Assembly (NCBI GenBank): GCA_964509765.1
Contig: CAZDYI010000011.1
Span: 66,193 to 130,192, forward strand
DNA: 64,000 bases
DNA from: CAZDYI01 sp964509765
GTDB lineage: Bacteria > Pseudomonadota > Gammaproteobacteria > Tethybacterales > Tethybacteraceae
Reading direction: 5' to 3'
The translations under genes and the position numbers were made by a program. How positions within the stretch are numbered: position 1 is the stretch's first letter; every line of letters starts with the position of its first letter. The notes below the pieces were generated by a model. It had not been told where the DNA came from. It ran no database searches and saw nothing but the letters and a program-made list of their open reading frames with translations. This document shows, one piece after another, positions 10,438 through 19,334 of the stretch.

Positions 10438-10776
10438 GTCAACGTGGTCCTTGCCTGCCCTGTGACAATGTAAAAGCGTGCCAAAGTGCGCCGTGCTGGC
10501 CGGGACGCAAAGGGCGTACCCGGTCAGCGGCGTATTCTATGCCATTGGCCGCCGAATTCGAGCGAGTAGCGGTTTTCCGATATCCAGGTCGGCCAAGACG
10601 AGTAATGGCGAAGACCGGAAGGTCCGGCAGGCAGCGCGGCTACGCAGGCTTGCAAGGCAGGATGGATTGCTTCGCCGCAAGTACCCGACGCCGCAGTGTA
10701 TTGATGCACTTAGACGTGACCGCCGGAAACGAGATCCCTGGCACGCGGAGCCGGTGCTGGCGCCGTGGAACTGATT
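10438..10776. other. Intergenic region with a strong hairpin; no gene seen
   Basis: No supported gene lies here. The region upstream of the giant pilin gene contains a near-perfect hairpin at 10495-10528: 10-bp arms GCTGGCCGGG/CCCGGTCAGC with one G-U pair, then an inner ACGC/GCGT stem and a 5-base loop. On the plus strand 10502-10512 reads GGGACGCAAAG, the signature core of c-di-GMP-I riboswitches, but the other GEMM helices are not convincing. A plus-strand frame at 10478-10774 has no recognisable product. Confidence 0.4.
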
Positions 10777-11166
10777 TCACATGTACGGGTTCCAAGTCGC
10801 CATCCAATACGAGTTCCAGGCGCTCTGATGTGTTTTGTTGAATCGAGGTTGATGGAATGCAATCAGCTGTTTTTCCATCCTTTTTCGAATCCTCGGAAAG
10901 TACACACGTTCATGCCTGAATTCCAGCCAGTTTCGGTATCGGATCAGGAAATTTCGCATTTCCCAGTCCTGCTCTCTGTAGGGAGAATGCTCCCTGAAGC
11001 GCCTGAAGAGGTTGTTCGTCTCGCCAATGTAGACTGGCACGAAGACTTGCCTGCCGGCGAGGGGTGAGTACTCCCAGTAGCCGATGGCGTATACGCCAGG
11101 CAGGGCTGGCGGGGAATAGAACCCACTGAGTAGGTGAACGAAAGGGAGCAGTGTTATGAGGTCCAT
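10777..11166 (-). CDS. GIY-YIG domain protein, copy 1
   Basis: A 129-residue single-domain protein. It shows the GIY-YIG nuclease signature: GVY (24-26), YIGETNNL (46-53), Arg55, His60 and a late Glu98 in RMEKQLI, followed by PRFN, so all usual catalytic positions are present. Stand-alone GIY-YIG proteins include homing-type and repair endonucleases. This one is small and acts on unknown DNA. A sister gene lies directly upstream on the same strand (start 11690). A good promoter (TTGAAT-N16-TATAAT) ends six bases before the ATG, predicting a leaderless or nearly leaderless mRNA. The AT-rich composition contrasts with the core genome. Confidence 0.75.
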   Translation of the reverse strand: MDLITLLPFVHLLSGFYSPPALPGVYAIGYWEYSPLAGRQVFVPVYIGETNNLFRRFREHSPYREQDWEMRNFLIRYRNWLEFRHERVYFPRIRKRMEKQLIAFHQPRFNKTHQSAWNSYWMATWNPYM

Positions 11167-11172
11167 GGATCG

Positions 11173-11200
11173 ATTATATGCATGAATCCAAGCAATTCAA
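11173..11200 (-). promoter_or_regulatory. Promoter of GIY-YIG copy 1
   Basis: On the minus strand TTGAAT (11195-11200), a 16-bp spacer and TATAAT (11173-11178) form a sigma-70 promoter. The -10 box is only six bases from the ATG at 11166, so transcription should begin at or next to the start codon. Confidence 0.6.
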
Positions 11201-11291
11201 GTTTAGGTTCTAACCCTCACAAAGCAATCCCGGACCAGCCGATGTTGGCTTGGAACACAGGCCTCGTTGCGGCCCATCAGTTCAGCTTCGT

Positions 11292-11690
11292 TTATGGTCG
11301 AGTATCGTTGAACTTCGGCCTGTAATGATCGTACAGCTTCCTCTCCAGCCTTATTCTGTCACTTTCGTACCACACGTATTCGTATCTGAATTTCGCTCTG
11401 CTGCGGTTATCTTGCAGGAATTCCCTCAACTCATCATCCTCTTCTCCACCAGGCGAATGGTCCCTGTAGCGTTCCAACAGGTTTCCTGCGCGCCCGACGT
11501 AGACGGGTCTGAAAACCATCTTTCCAGGAGGGAAGAAGTCGAAAAATCCGGGCTTGTAGCCAGGGAATGGCCTGAACATTTCGGTGCCGATGGCGTAAAC
11601 GCCGCCTTCCTTTCGAGGCTCGTATAACGGGTTGGCATTGTCTGTGCCATAGCAAGGGCACACGTTTGGTAGGATCTTCGTGATGTCCAT
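11292..11690 (-). CDS. GIY-YIG domain protein, copy 2
   Basis: A 132-residue paralogue of the next gene. GVY is at 30-32, YVGRAGNL at 64-71, Arg73/75, His78 and Glu116 in RLERKLYDHY-x-PKFN, giving a complete GIY-YIG set. The start at 11690 is preferred over an in-frame upstream start at 11744 because MDITKILP aligns with the MDLITLLP start of copy 1, and because TATATT lies seven bases before this ATG. Between the GVY and YVG motifs it carries an insertion of about a dozen residues relative to copy 1. A GIY-YIG nuclease role is family-based; the target is unknown. Confidence 0.7.
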   Translation of the reverse strand: MDITKILPNVCPCYGTDNANPLYEPRKEGGVYAIGTEMFRPFPGYKPGFFDFFPPGKMVFRPVYVGRAGNLLERYRDHSPGGEEDDELREFLQDNRSRAKFRYEYVWYESDRIRLERKLYDHYRPKFNDTRP

Positions 11691-11889
11691 GTTGCTGAAT
11701 ATATGCACAACAAACAGTATAGTCAACCCTTCTAGGCACGTCAATAATTCCGTTAATCAGTCTCGCCTGAGGTACAGTGAGCATGTCCTTGCCTTGAAAT
11801 ATTGCGACTCGACATGGTCAAGCCTAGGTCAATGGAATTGGAACAAGCCACAGATATGTTACACCTAGATTGAGGGTATTTGCGCCTAC

Positions 11890-12306
11890 TAATTCTCGCG
11901 ATGGCTGCCGACACAGGAAGCTCAGCGAGACGGACAAGCGGCGCAACAGCCGCAATAAAGGGTCCACGTCCGCGTGGAGCACGAGTATGCCTCGCTGGTC
12001 AACAAGATCGGCGGCAAGCAGGGTCGAAGCGTCGGCCTGCGGCGCGCCCGCACCGACAAGTTCATCAAGGCTCTCGCCTGCAACATGAAGCACGCGGCCT
12101 GCCTTCTCGCGCAAGGATGGCCGGAAACCGCGTCTGCCCCTAGGGTGCCCGGGGGAGGGATGAGCCCCCCAACCCCCGGGCATAGGCCCGGTAGGGCCGC
12201 GAAACAGGCTTCAAGGCCCGCAACGACCAGCCTGAGAGGGAATTCGACTCCCGCGTGGGAAGATTTTCAGCTGGTGAGCCTGAAAGGTAGGATAAATTGA
12301 CGTGCC
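11890..12306 (+). mobile_element. IS5-like element, 3' remnant (copy 1)
   Basis: Only the end of the transposase survives: a CRHRKLSE-like stretch, a frameshift, then KIGGKQGRSVGLRRAR and an AACLLAQ tail, followed by the IS right end GGATAAATTGA and GTGCCC. The same sequence occurs at 17313-18650, 21446-22784 and 34329-34570. The 5' two-thirds is missing. No TSD was found. Confidence 0.75.
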
Positions 12307-12516
12307 CTTATTTTAGAAATGTGCTGCACGTTGAAATAAGGCGAGTAGATTCCGATCAGTTGCTGCTCCAGTCCGAGTCTCTGGCTGTATCTCATGTTTT
12401 TTGTCCGGCACCAGATTAAGAGAGCCGCACTGTGTATTTTCTGCGGCTACGTCGAAGTCACCCAATTTACTGATGGAACGCTGTAAAGGCGGCAATATCT
12501 GATTCTCGGATGCGAG

Positions 12517-13266
12517 TCAGATAATCCAAGTGTATTCCGTTCTCGGAATGCTATAGCTCGGATTGTAATGCGTTTTTGCGGCAAATATTCGACCTGCTAA
12601 GTTGTGAATATCACCTGTTTCTAGTTTTTTTTCTCGATTTGAAGACGTAGACGCGACAAGTTGCTTGATTACTTCGTCTCGGTAACTCAGATAATTGCTA
12701 TATTCAGAAGTCCAAAGTATTTTATGATCTGTGCCTTCGTATTGATTTAACTCGATATCAGTATTTGTCACCCTGATCATCGAATAGATATGGTCGTTTT
12801 TGTTGCTGTTTGCAACCACAATATGAATGAAAGGATTCCTGCTACGAAATACATTTGTAGGTAAGTCACCAGTATAATCGTCCTTGATTCGTATGTCGGG
12901 GTTATTGTTTCTTAGTTGCAGAATTAGTGCTTTTTGTTTGTGAGATAGAGTGCTAACAAATTCCTGTTGCAGTTTATCATCCCAATTAATGCCATATTCA
13001 TGAGAAACAATCCCGCCAATGAAATAGCCTGCACTTTCTGCATTAGAGTGTTTCGAGACGTTGGTCTCGTCCCCAATCTTCTGTTCCACTAGGACAGAAT
13101 TCTTGTCGTCTCCCAAAGGCATGACGATGCGGGCACAATCTGAGTCAAGCAACTCGACCTCGCCGACTCTCGGTCGAATTTCCAGCCAAGCGGCATACTC
13201 TTTGCCCACCAAGGGCTCAAAGCCGCTGATCGCCATGCTGTTGGAATAGTCCATCTGGTTCTTCAT
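12517..13266 (-). CDS. Hypothetical protein, AT-rich
   Basis: A 249-residue soluble protein with no family I recognise and no signal peptide or membrane span. The start at ATG 13266 is chosen over a TTG at 13293 because that TTG lies inside a TATAAT (-10) box, which also implies a short 5' leader. It contains a charged central part (LSHKQKALILQLRNNNPDIRIKDD) and a C-terminus rich in aromatic residues. The composition is far more AT-rich than the housekeeping genes, and it sits between IS5-like and IS1380-like remnants, so it was probably acquired horizontally. A possible defence or toxin role would be inference from location only. Confidence 0.55.
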   Translation of the reverse strand: MKNQMDYSNSMAISGFEPLVGKEYAAWLEIRPRVGEVELLDSDCARIVMPLGDDKNSVLVEQKIGDETNVSKHSNAESAGYFIGGIVSHEYGINWDDKLQQEFVSTLSHKQKALILQLRNNNPDIRIKDDYTGDLPTNVFRSRNPFIHIVVANSNKNDHIYSMIRVTNTDIELNQYEGTDHKILWTSEYSNYLSYRDEVIKQLVASTSSNREKKLETGDIHNLAGRIFAAKTHYNPSYSIPRTEYTWII

Positions 13267-13399
13267 TGGGTTTGCCTGATATATTATACACAAATACCCA
13301 TTATGCTTGATAGCCCTTGGATCTTTCTGATTTTCTCATGTTGTGTCATGGTAATTATCGCTGTTTGACCGATTGATCCTGCCAGTGCCCGATTTCGAT

Positions 13400-14850
13400 T
13401 ATTGGCACTGGAATTATTGGTCCCAAATCATGTGCTCAGCCAGAAATAGCCCTAAAATCACGTTCTCAAGTCCACTTCCCGCATATCTGATATCTGGGGG
13501 TGGGGGGTCAATGCACGCAAGGGTAACACTGCCCATTTGCAGTCTGGTTGTGTTTCGGTTGGGTCCGCCTTCCGGCGTTGTGCGACTCAGGGCGCAAAGG
13601 GGTTCGCAGAGCTTGCGGCACCATTTGATCAGCTGGCGATGCCTGGTATCGTTGTGGATGCGAAGCGGCGTCTATCGGCTGCTCCTGACGAGGCTGCACG
13701 GAACGTGCTTCAACTTGAGGCGGAACAACTACTTGAGGCGCGGACTCCAGCAACGGAAAAGCTGTCGGTACAGGAACATGAACAGGATGTGGGCGTTCGC
13801 CTTCTAGTGCGCCAGAACGCGGTTGGGCCGAGCTTCGACGACAACACACTAATTCCGGCGGGGTCCGAGCCGAATACCTTGATCCGGTTCTCGCATTCGC
13901 CAGCCTAGCGGTTGTACATCTCCCGCAGATCATGGGCCCTAATCCAGGCCAAACTCGTCGAGATCGCATTCTGTCCGTCGAGCAACTTGCACTAGATCCC
14001 CTGGGACCGATCTTAAGGAAATGGACTTCAAATAATGGCTCGAGGCGGCCGCACACTGTGCTCTGTATCTTTGTCGCGTTACCAACTGCGTCCCGGCCTT
14101 GTAGGTCTCGACGACCCTCCCAGCCCTCATCCCAGATCCCGTCTGGGGGTCTGGTCTCTCCGTGCCGTGGGTTGTGCCTTATCACCAAGTCCGCCACTGG
14201 CTTCTGGCTTCTGAAGATCCTCTCAGCGTTTCTGTTCGCTGCATTTGCCCGCCGTGAAGTCCCGGTGCCGCCTCCTGGACATCGGAGCGTCCAGTCCCCA
14301 CCGTGCTGATGACCGGGGCAACCGGCTAGCAGCAATCTTCCCAGTTCCCAAGTTAAATTACGTTGTGTGTGCATCAGCGATTGCTCTCCCTTGTTGTTTC
14401 GCTCGATTCACTCCTTCGGTCAAATCCCCTCTGCCCGTCAACGTCAATCACGCGGCACTATCCCTTCGGGAAAACTTGCAGGCACCGAGAAACCATCCTG
14501 CCAACCATATCATCGACCTTTCGGATTCTCGTCCGCCTCCGACTTCCCATCCAATAAATATGGCAGCGACAGTTTGCTTGGCACGCCCTTCGCAAGGCAG
14601 TCGCTTGAGCTCAGGAAAATCTGGACGAATGTCCCGACGAAGCAAGAGTTGCTCAGCCCGCGGCCGTTGCCGAAGGCTCCGAGAATGCTGTCTGACGCTT
14701 GCATGATGGCCGTACGTCGAGTATTTCGTACACCATCACCATCCTGCCGACGGCTGAATGATCGCCCTTGCCAAGGGGCAGCTTGTGTTCAATGGAGCAT
14801 GATACGTTAACGCTTGCTCCTTTCATCCGTTGGACAAGATATGATTCACC
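13400..14850 (-). pseudogene. IS1380-like element, heavily decayed (copy A)
   Basis: The reverse strand carries scattered pieces of the transposase seen in the copy at 31.5-33.0 kb: ASDSILGAFGNGRG and VGTFVQIFLSSSDCL near 14.6 kb, then many frameshifts, and remnants of the RRGDDCENRIK...SSKLGPNR block near 13.8-13.9 kb. The leader GGATGAAAGGAGCAA is preserved near 14820. The distal IS end (CTTGAGA...CCAATAA) near 13420-13470 matches the end of the other copy. ORFs called here are by-products of decay. It is non-functional. Confidence 0.7.
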
Positions 14851-14996
14851 CGGAAACTCTAATTCTGACCTTGCCTTTATTGGCTAGGCCCTAGTATTAT
14901 AGAAAGTTTAAGATTATTGTTCGGATAATTTGCTCTAATCATCATGTGACAGATTGAATGCGGTTATCGAAATGATATGCGGTGCGTATGCGATTG

Positions 14997-16259
14997 TCAG
15001 CATTGTGTTTGTTGGCCTGCAAGCAACCTTAAGATTAATTTTCGCTCTTCTTCTACAAATTGTGGTTCTGTGCAGTTGTGATTCCTCATTCCCTCAATAA
15101 TTTTTTTTGGCACGCCTTTACCGTTATGTTGAAGATACCAGTAATCTTTCATGACCTCCTGTAGCAATTGATTTCGAGTGGCACGATCTCCTTTTGACAT
15201 GCTTTCTATGGTTACGCCATCAAATAGACGACCAGGAGAGATGATTTCTAATCGGTCGCAGTAAAGCGAAAGCTCAATATCTGACCCTAGAAACATGTAG
15301 TCGCGGTGGACCAAGGCATTAACAATGGCTTCGCGGACGATCTCCTCGGGATATTTATCAGTGACACCTGAGACGAAATTTACTGATTTTTCAACCAGTC
15401 CTAATTCTTCAACTTCTCTTCCATTTCCCAATAATGGTGTCATAGGCCCGCTAATTATCTGCCTACTTTTTTCGTTATCATTGTCTGTTCCAGAATACTC
15501 TGTTGCATCTATTCTGGCATTGGACAAATAGTTTGTTGGATCAGAACCAAATAGCATAATTCCTGCCATTGTTACGCCTTCTTTAGTCATCATCTTTGTG
15601 TTCGTAAGCAATTCTTGCAATTCACTTTGTTCGACAGGTACTTGCCGGTTCTGATATTCTGGATTCACGGGCACAGATCTTGCGTGTAATATTTGATCAA
15701 TCTCCTCTTTTGTAGGCATGGTTGGGTTTCGAAGATCTAGAAAATAGTTGCTTACCCGCCGGAGATCTAAATCCATAATTGAAGTTCCCGGAATTATCTG
15801 TCGTTCTGCATGCACAGCTTTACGTTCCTGAAAGAGCCTGCCTAGCGCATCTATATTTAGTTCATGAGTATGTGTTCCAACTCGGACAAGGTATTCTTTT
15901 CTCTTGCTTTCTACAAACGCATGAACAGTTTTTCCTCGTTCTACTGTTACGGTCGCTATGGATTTACCATCCCTAAAATTCTTGAAATCTTTGTAATTTG
16001 GATCCACAGATGGCACAATCAAGTCCTGCGAAACATTGATTATCTTTTGCTCTAGTTTTTCTAGAGCAATTCCTGACACTTGCCCGCCATCTGTGACGCC
16101 GAGGATGATCGTTCCCCCTTCGGAATTCAGGAAGCCTACTAGCACCTTAACCAGTTTGTGCTGATTGTTCTGATCAATATCTTGCTTGAACTCAACTTTG
16201 GAGTTCTCTCCATTATCGATCATCTCCTGAACTTGTTGTGCTGTCAAATCAATCGTCAT
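14997..16259 (-). CDS. AlbA_2 (Schlafen-type) ATP-binding / HATPase_c_4 protein
   Basis: A 420-residue protein. The N-terminal part has the AlbA_2/divergent AAA_4 pattern: SKVEFKQD near 20-27, then FLNSEGGTIILGVTDGGQVSG. The C-terminal part has the HATPase_c_4 signature EEIVREAIVNALVHRDY followed by IELSLYCDRLEIISPG. Proteins with this architecture are annotated as putative DNA- or RNA-binding regulators and are frequent in defence islands and near mobile elements. It is AT-rich and intact, stands alone on the minus strand, and has a TATACA-like -10 sequence about ten bases before the ATG. Substrate and target are unknown. Confidence 0.8.
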   Translation of the reverse strand: MTIDLTAQQVQEMIDNGENSKVEFKQDIDQNNQHKLVKVLVGFLNSEGGTIILGVTDGGQVSGIALEKLEQKIINVSQDLIVPSVDPNYKDFKNFRDGKSIATVTVERGKTVHAFVESKRKEYLVRVGTHTHELNIDALGRLFQERKAVHAERQIIPGTSIMDLDLRRVSNYFLDLRNPTMPTKEEIDQILHARSVPVNPEYQNRQVPVEQSELQELLTNTKMMTKEGVTMAGIMLFGSDPTNYLSNARIDATEYSGTDNDNEKSRQIISGPMTPLLGNGREVEELGLVEKSVNFVSGVTDKYPEEIVREAIVNALVHRDYMFLGSDIELSLYCDRLEIISPGRLFDGVTIESMSKGDRATRNQLLQEVMKDYWYLQHNGKGVPKKIIEGMRNHNCTEPQFVEEERKLILRLLAGQQTQC

Positions 16260-16390
16260 TGTTTCGATGTATATTATTTAACTGTGTGGTAAGGATTCTG
16301 CCGTGCTTGTAAATTTTTTCTGAAGGAACAGCACCTAGGATTATACGGTAGACTCAACTATTTGATGTGTATCAGACCAGAGTGCTGTGT

Positions 16391-17248
16391 TTACGAGCCG
16401 GACGAGATTTTTATTGGTGCCGGAATGACAATTTGACCAGTCCCGGCACCTGCATTAGTGACTGTCCCAAATCGCAGTTCGCAATCAAAGTATGTATTGG
16501 ATGGCGCAGATGTTGCAATAGTCACTGCGAGGTTTTTTGAATATGCGCATCCCACTGCTTTTTCATGGAAGAAAATTAGCCTGTCGTTCAAGATATTTCT
16601 GAAAGGGCTGCTAAATCTATTTGTGTCCAAGGTGTAGAAATTGAATCCTTGGTATGGAGCTTTGCAATTCAGAGCTAGATCTCTGATATAATCGGATTCG
16701 GAAGCGACTCTAGTATTTTGTAATGCACGTTTCATTGTTGCATCGATGATTATCCATCGCCCATATTCTGGATATTGTTGCTCTGACAGTTCAACATCAG
16801 CGGCAGTAATTTCCTTAAATACATCTTGTAGGCTGGTTGTAGATTTAGAAATCGCTTTGGTAGGGGTTTCATTAATGTCTTTAAGTAGTTTGTACAACAT
16901 TTGTTGTTCAATTTGCTCTCTAACTCCCAATACCATATCCTCAGCAAGTTCTTGTAGGCATTCACTAAGGATTACTGACACAAGGTGATGATCAGTCACC
17001 TTAATTCGAACCTGCCACCCATGCATAATGCATATCGCACTGTACTGCGAAATGTCGTATGGAGTGGGGTCTGCCATAGGCTTGGCGGTTAGTATGGGTG
17101 ACAGTACGAATCCTGAGTCGCGCTGCGACTCTTCGCACTCGTGCTTCACGCACAGGGGACAGAGACCAACAGAATCATCGGACCAGTACTTGTCCCAATA
17201 ATTCTGTAAGTGCAGGAGAATGCTTTGCTTAATCTCTTCCGGACTCAT
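16391..17248 (-). CDS. Possible HK97-fold capsid-like protein
   Basis: 285 residues, AT-rich and intact. The order of elements resembles a phage coat protein of the P22/T7 HK97-fold type: a helix-rich segment (ELAEDMVLGVREQIEQQML) like the spine/E-loop region, YPEYGRWIIIDATMKRAL like the conserved NVP-x-xGR-vvv block, QGFNFYTLDTNR, then FFHEKAVGCAYSKN and YFDCELRFGTV before a short beta-strand tail. The N-terminus has a CPLCVKHECEE cluster that is not typical of capsids. No other phage structural gene is nearby, so it may be a prophage orphan or an exapted shell-like protein. The assignment is by eye and tentative. Confidence 0.35.
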   Translation of the reverse strand: MSPEEIKQSILLHLQNYWDKYWSDDSVGLCPLCVKHECEESQRDSGFVLSPILTAKPMADPTPYDISQYSAICIMHGWQVRIKVTDHHLVSVILSECLQELAEDMVLGVREQIEQQMLYKLLKDINETPTKAISKSTTSLQDVFKEITAADVELSEQQYPEYGRWIIIDATMKRALQNTRVASESDYIRDLALNCKAPYQGFNFYTLDTNRFSSPFRNILNDRLIFFHEKAVGCAYSKNLAVTIATSAPSNTYFDCELRFGTVTNAGAGTGQIVIPAPIKISSGS

Positions 17249-17312
17249 ATATTCTGAGTGTTTGAATTATCCTTGCTGGCGGATAATCGATTATATCACT
17301 AGCCCAAAATGT

Positions 17313-18650
17313 TGGGAACCTCATTTTATCCAACACACTGTTGACTCACCAGCCGATTACTCGACTTCGCGGGAGTCAAATTCCCTCTCAGACTGGCCGT
17401 TGCAGGCCTTGAAGCCTGTTTCGCGGCCTTTCGGGGCCTTTTTTCGAGGGTCGGGGCGCACCCCTCCCCCGTGCCGCCCTAGGCGGCCGCGGCTTCCGGC
17501 CATTCTTGCGTGAGAAGGCGGGCTGCGTGCTGCGTGTTGTAGGCGAGGGCCTTGAGGAACAGGTCGACGCGGGCGCGCCGCAGCCCGACGCTTCGCACCT
17601 GCTTGCCCCCGATCTCGTTGACCAGCGAGGCATGCACATGCTCCACGCGGACGCGGACCCGTGCGTTGCTGCCGTTGAGCCGCTTGTCCGCCTCGCTGAG
17701 CTTCTTGTGCCGGCAGCCCTTGCGGTTGATCATGCTCACCAGGTCCTTGCGCGACAGCAGCCCCTCGATCTCAGCCGAGCTGTAGGCGCTGTTGCAATAC
17801 ACAAGCGGGCTCTCGTTTTCTCCCGCCCCCTCGACCAGCGTCCCGAGCACCTGGCTGTCGCGCACCGATGCCGGCGTGACCACCACGCTCCGGATCAATT
17901 TGCAGCCCGCGTCCAAGAGCGTGTGCATCTTGAAGCCGTAGGTGTCCTTGCCGTTCTTCTTGAGCCACCGCGCGTCGAGGTCCTTTTGCCGCAGCTTCGC
18001 CAGGTTGTCCCTCCAGCCCTCCGGCGTGCCGCCGCCCATGATCGTATTGTTCCCGTCACGGCTGTTGCGCTGCACCGGAGCCTTTACCGACGTCGAGTCG
18101 ACGTTGTGACCCTCGGTCGCAACAAGGCCCGCCTCAGCCAGGCACTCGTTAAACTACGCGAACAGGTCCTCGATTGCCTCGCCCAGCGTGACGCGGCACG
18201 TCCAAAGCGTCCTCGCTCTCGGAGTGCCGAAGTTCGTGTTCACCCCGATGAAGCGCATCAGCGGCAGGTCCGATCGCAGCTCCAACGCCAGCTTCTCGTC
18301 CGACAGGCTGTTCGGCGACCCATCACCAGTGCCATGAACATCATCACCGCGTCCCGCGGCGGTTGGCCCGACGCCGCCTTGCGCTCGCTCGCCGGCTTCC
18401 GCCACGCCTCCTCCAGCCTGGCGCGGAACCGCTCCCACGGAACCTCGTTGTAGCCCGAGTGCTTGTCCGGACCCGGCCCGTCCAGGAACTCTCACGCCTC
18501 CGACATCGTCGGGCCCATGTCTGTCTGTTGCATTTTCGGCTTCCTTGATCTGCGCTTGGCCATGGGCTGATTGATCACATCTCGAGTCGTTTTTCCAAAT
18601 CGTTGGCAAGTCCAGTTTGGACGCAACCATGGGAAAAGATGGCAGTGCCT
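17313..18650 (-). mobile_element. IS5-like element, degenerate (copy 2)
   Basis: About 1.34 kb, bounded by GGGAACCTCATTTTATCC at the low end and a GGCACT...TTTTCCC end near 18650. The transposase runs leftward from ATG 18533 but a TGA interrupts it at codon 14, and frameshifts follow. The C-terminal half (17479-18075) is still open: KLRQKDLDARWLKKNGKDTYG, VVVTPASVRDSQ, and KLSEADKRLN...VEHVHASLVNEIGG, typical IS5-family DDE transposase blocks. The element is a mirror image of the copy at 21446-22784; the 5' ends of both face the 2.8-kb cargo between them. Confidence 0.8.
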
Positions 18651-18949
18651 TTGAGAAATGGGGAAAGAAGGAGCATATGCTGACTGGGTATGCGACGTAG
18701 CTCGCAACAGTATCCCAGGATGCGCGAAGAATGGATGTCATCAAGTGCCGCCGAGGTCGGAATCCGGTGGCCTGGCCATGCCTCAGCGACTGTTTCCGAA
18801 GCGTCCCGCTTTCATCCCTGCTGGATGGTTCGCCTGGTTTCGGCTGCCCGCTGTCGAACGAGTTGAGGCAGCAACAGCTGGTCTAGGCGACGGAAATTTG
18901 CCGATCTCATTGATAATGCGGAAAATCCCACATGTTGCGTCTGAGGGGG
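18651..18949. other. Gene-free stretch upstream of the ubiquitin-like operon
   Basis: About 300 bases between the IS5-like end and the operon promoter. Short frames on both strands have no recognisable product. I see no tRNA, repeat or terminator here. It may be the ancestral flank carried inside the composite element. Confidence 0.4.
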
Positions 18950-19005
18950 TTGAAAAGCTATTTCAGCGGCCATATATAGTAGAGCAACCACCCGCATAAA
19001 GGAGG
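18950..19005 (+). promoter_or_regulatory. Promoter and ribosome binding site of the Ubl-E1 operon
   Basis: TTGAAA (18950-18955), a 17-bp spacer and TATATA (18973-18978) make a good sigma-70 promoter. A strong Shine-Dalgarno AAAGGAGGT ends seven bases before ATG 19013. Both are intact although the neighbouring IS copies are decayed. Confidence 0.7.
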
Positions 19006-19012
19006 TTTAACC

Positions 19013-19330
19013 ATGAAAAATGAAGAAAAGCAAGGCACACAGTCCGAGGACCCCGGCATAGACGGCTCCGAAGGCCGAGGCCCCGGCGACCGCAAGGAAG
19101 GCGAGGACAAGTCCAAGGAGAGCATCGAGATCGAAGGCAAGACGCATTCCCTGCCGATCGGCACGGAGATCACTGTGGCCCTCATCGGCAAGCTCGCGGA
19201 AGTCGAGCAGCCGTTCACGGTGTTCCTCAGCACAGGCAAGGACAGCGACCCCAAGGCATTCACTGGGGAGCTGGAGTTGCAAGAGGGCATGTACCTGTCC
19301 TTCACGATACAGAAGACCACTGCATCCTGA
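19013..19330 (+). CDS. Ubiquitin-like (multiubiquitin-type beta-grasp) protein
   Basis: 105 residues. The first 36 or so are highly charged and Gly/Glu/Lys-rich, probably a disordered tail. Residues 37-101 fit the single-repeat pattern of the multiubiquitin/beta-grasp family: IEIEGKTHSLP, a hydrophobic helix (ITVALIGKLAEV), FTVFLSTGKDSDP, and ELQEGMYLSFTIQ. The C-terminus ends TTAS, without a Gly-Gly tail, so any conjugation would need another chemistry or processing. It has the best Shine-Dalgarno in the island and is followed after four bases by an E1-like gene, the usual partner. By family it would be activated by that E1; its targets are unknown. Confidence 0.6.
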   Translation: MKNEEKQGTQSEDPGIDGSEGRGPGDRKEGEDKSKESIEIEGKTHSLPIGTEITVALIGKLAEVEQPFTVFLSTGKDSDPKAFTGELELQEGMYLSFTIQKTTAS

Positions 19331-19334
19331 AGAG

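Noticed and set aside
10478..10774. 98-codon plus-strand ORF downstream of the GGGACGCAAAG hairpin
   Set aside because: Basic low-complexity translation with no recognised family and no ribosome site; kept only as intergenic.
12313..12495. 60-codon minus-strand ORF after the 249-residue orphan
   Set aside because: No ribosome site, no motif, and near IS debris; not distinguishable from chance.
13508..14374. 288-codon minus-strand ORF
   Set aside because: It is a chance frame through a decayed IS1380-like transposase; real motifs appear in changing frames.
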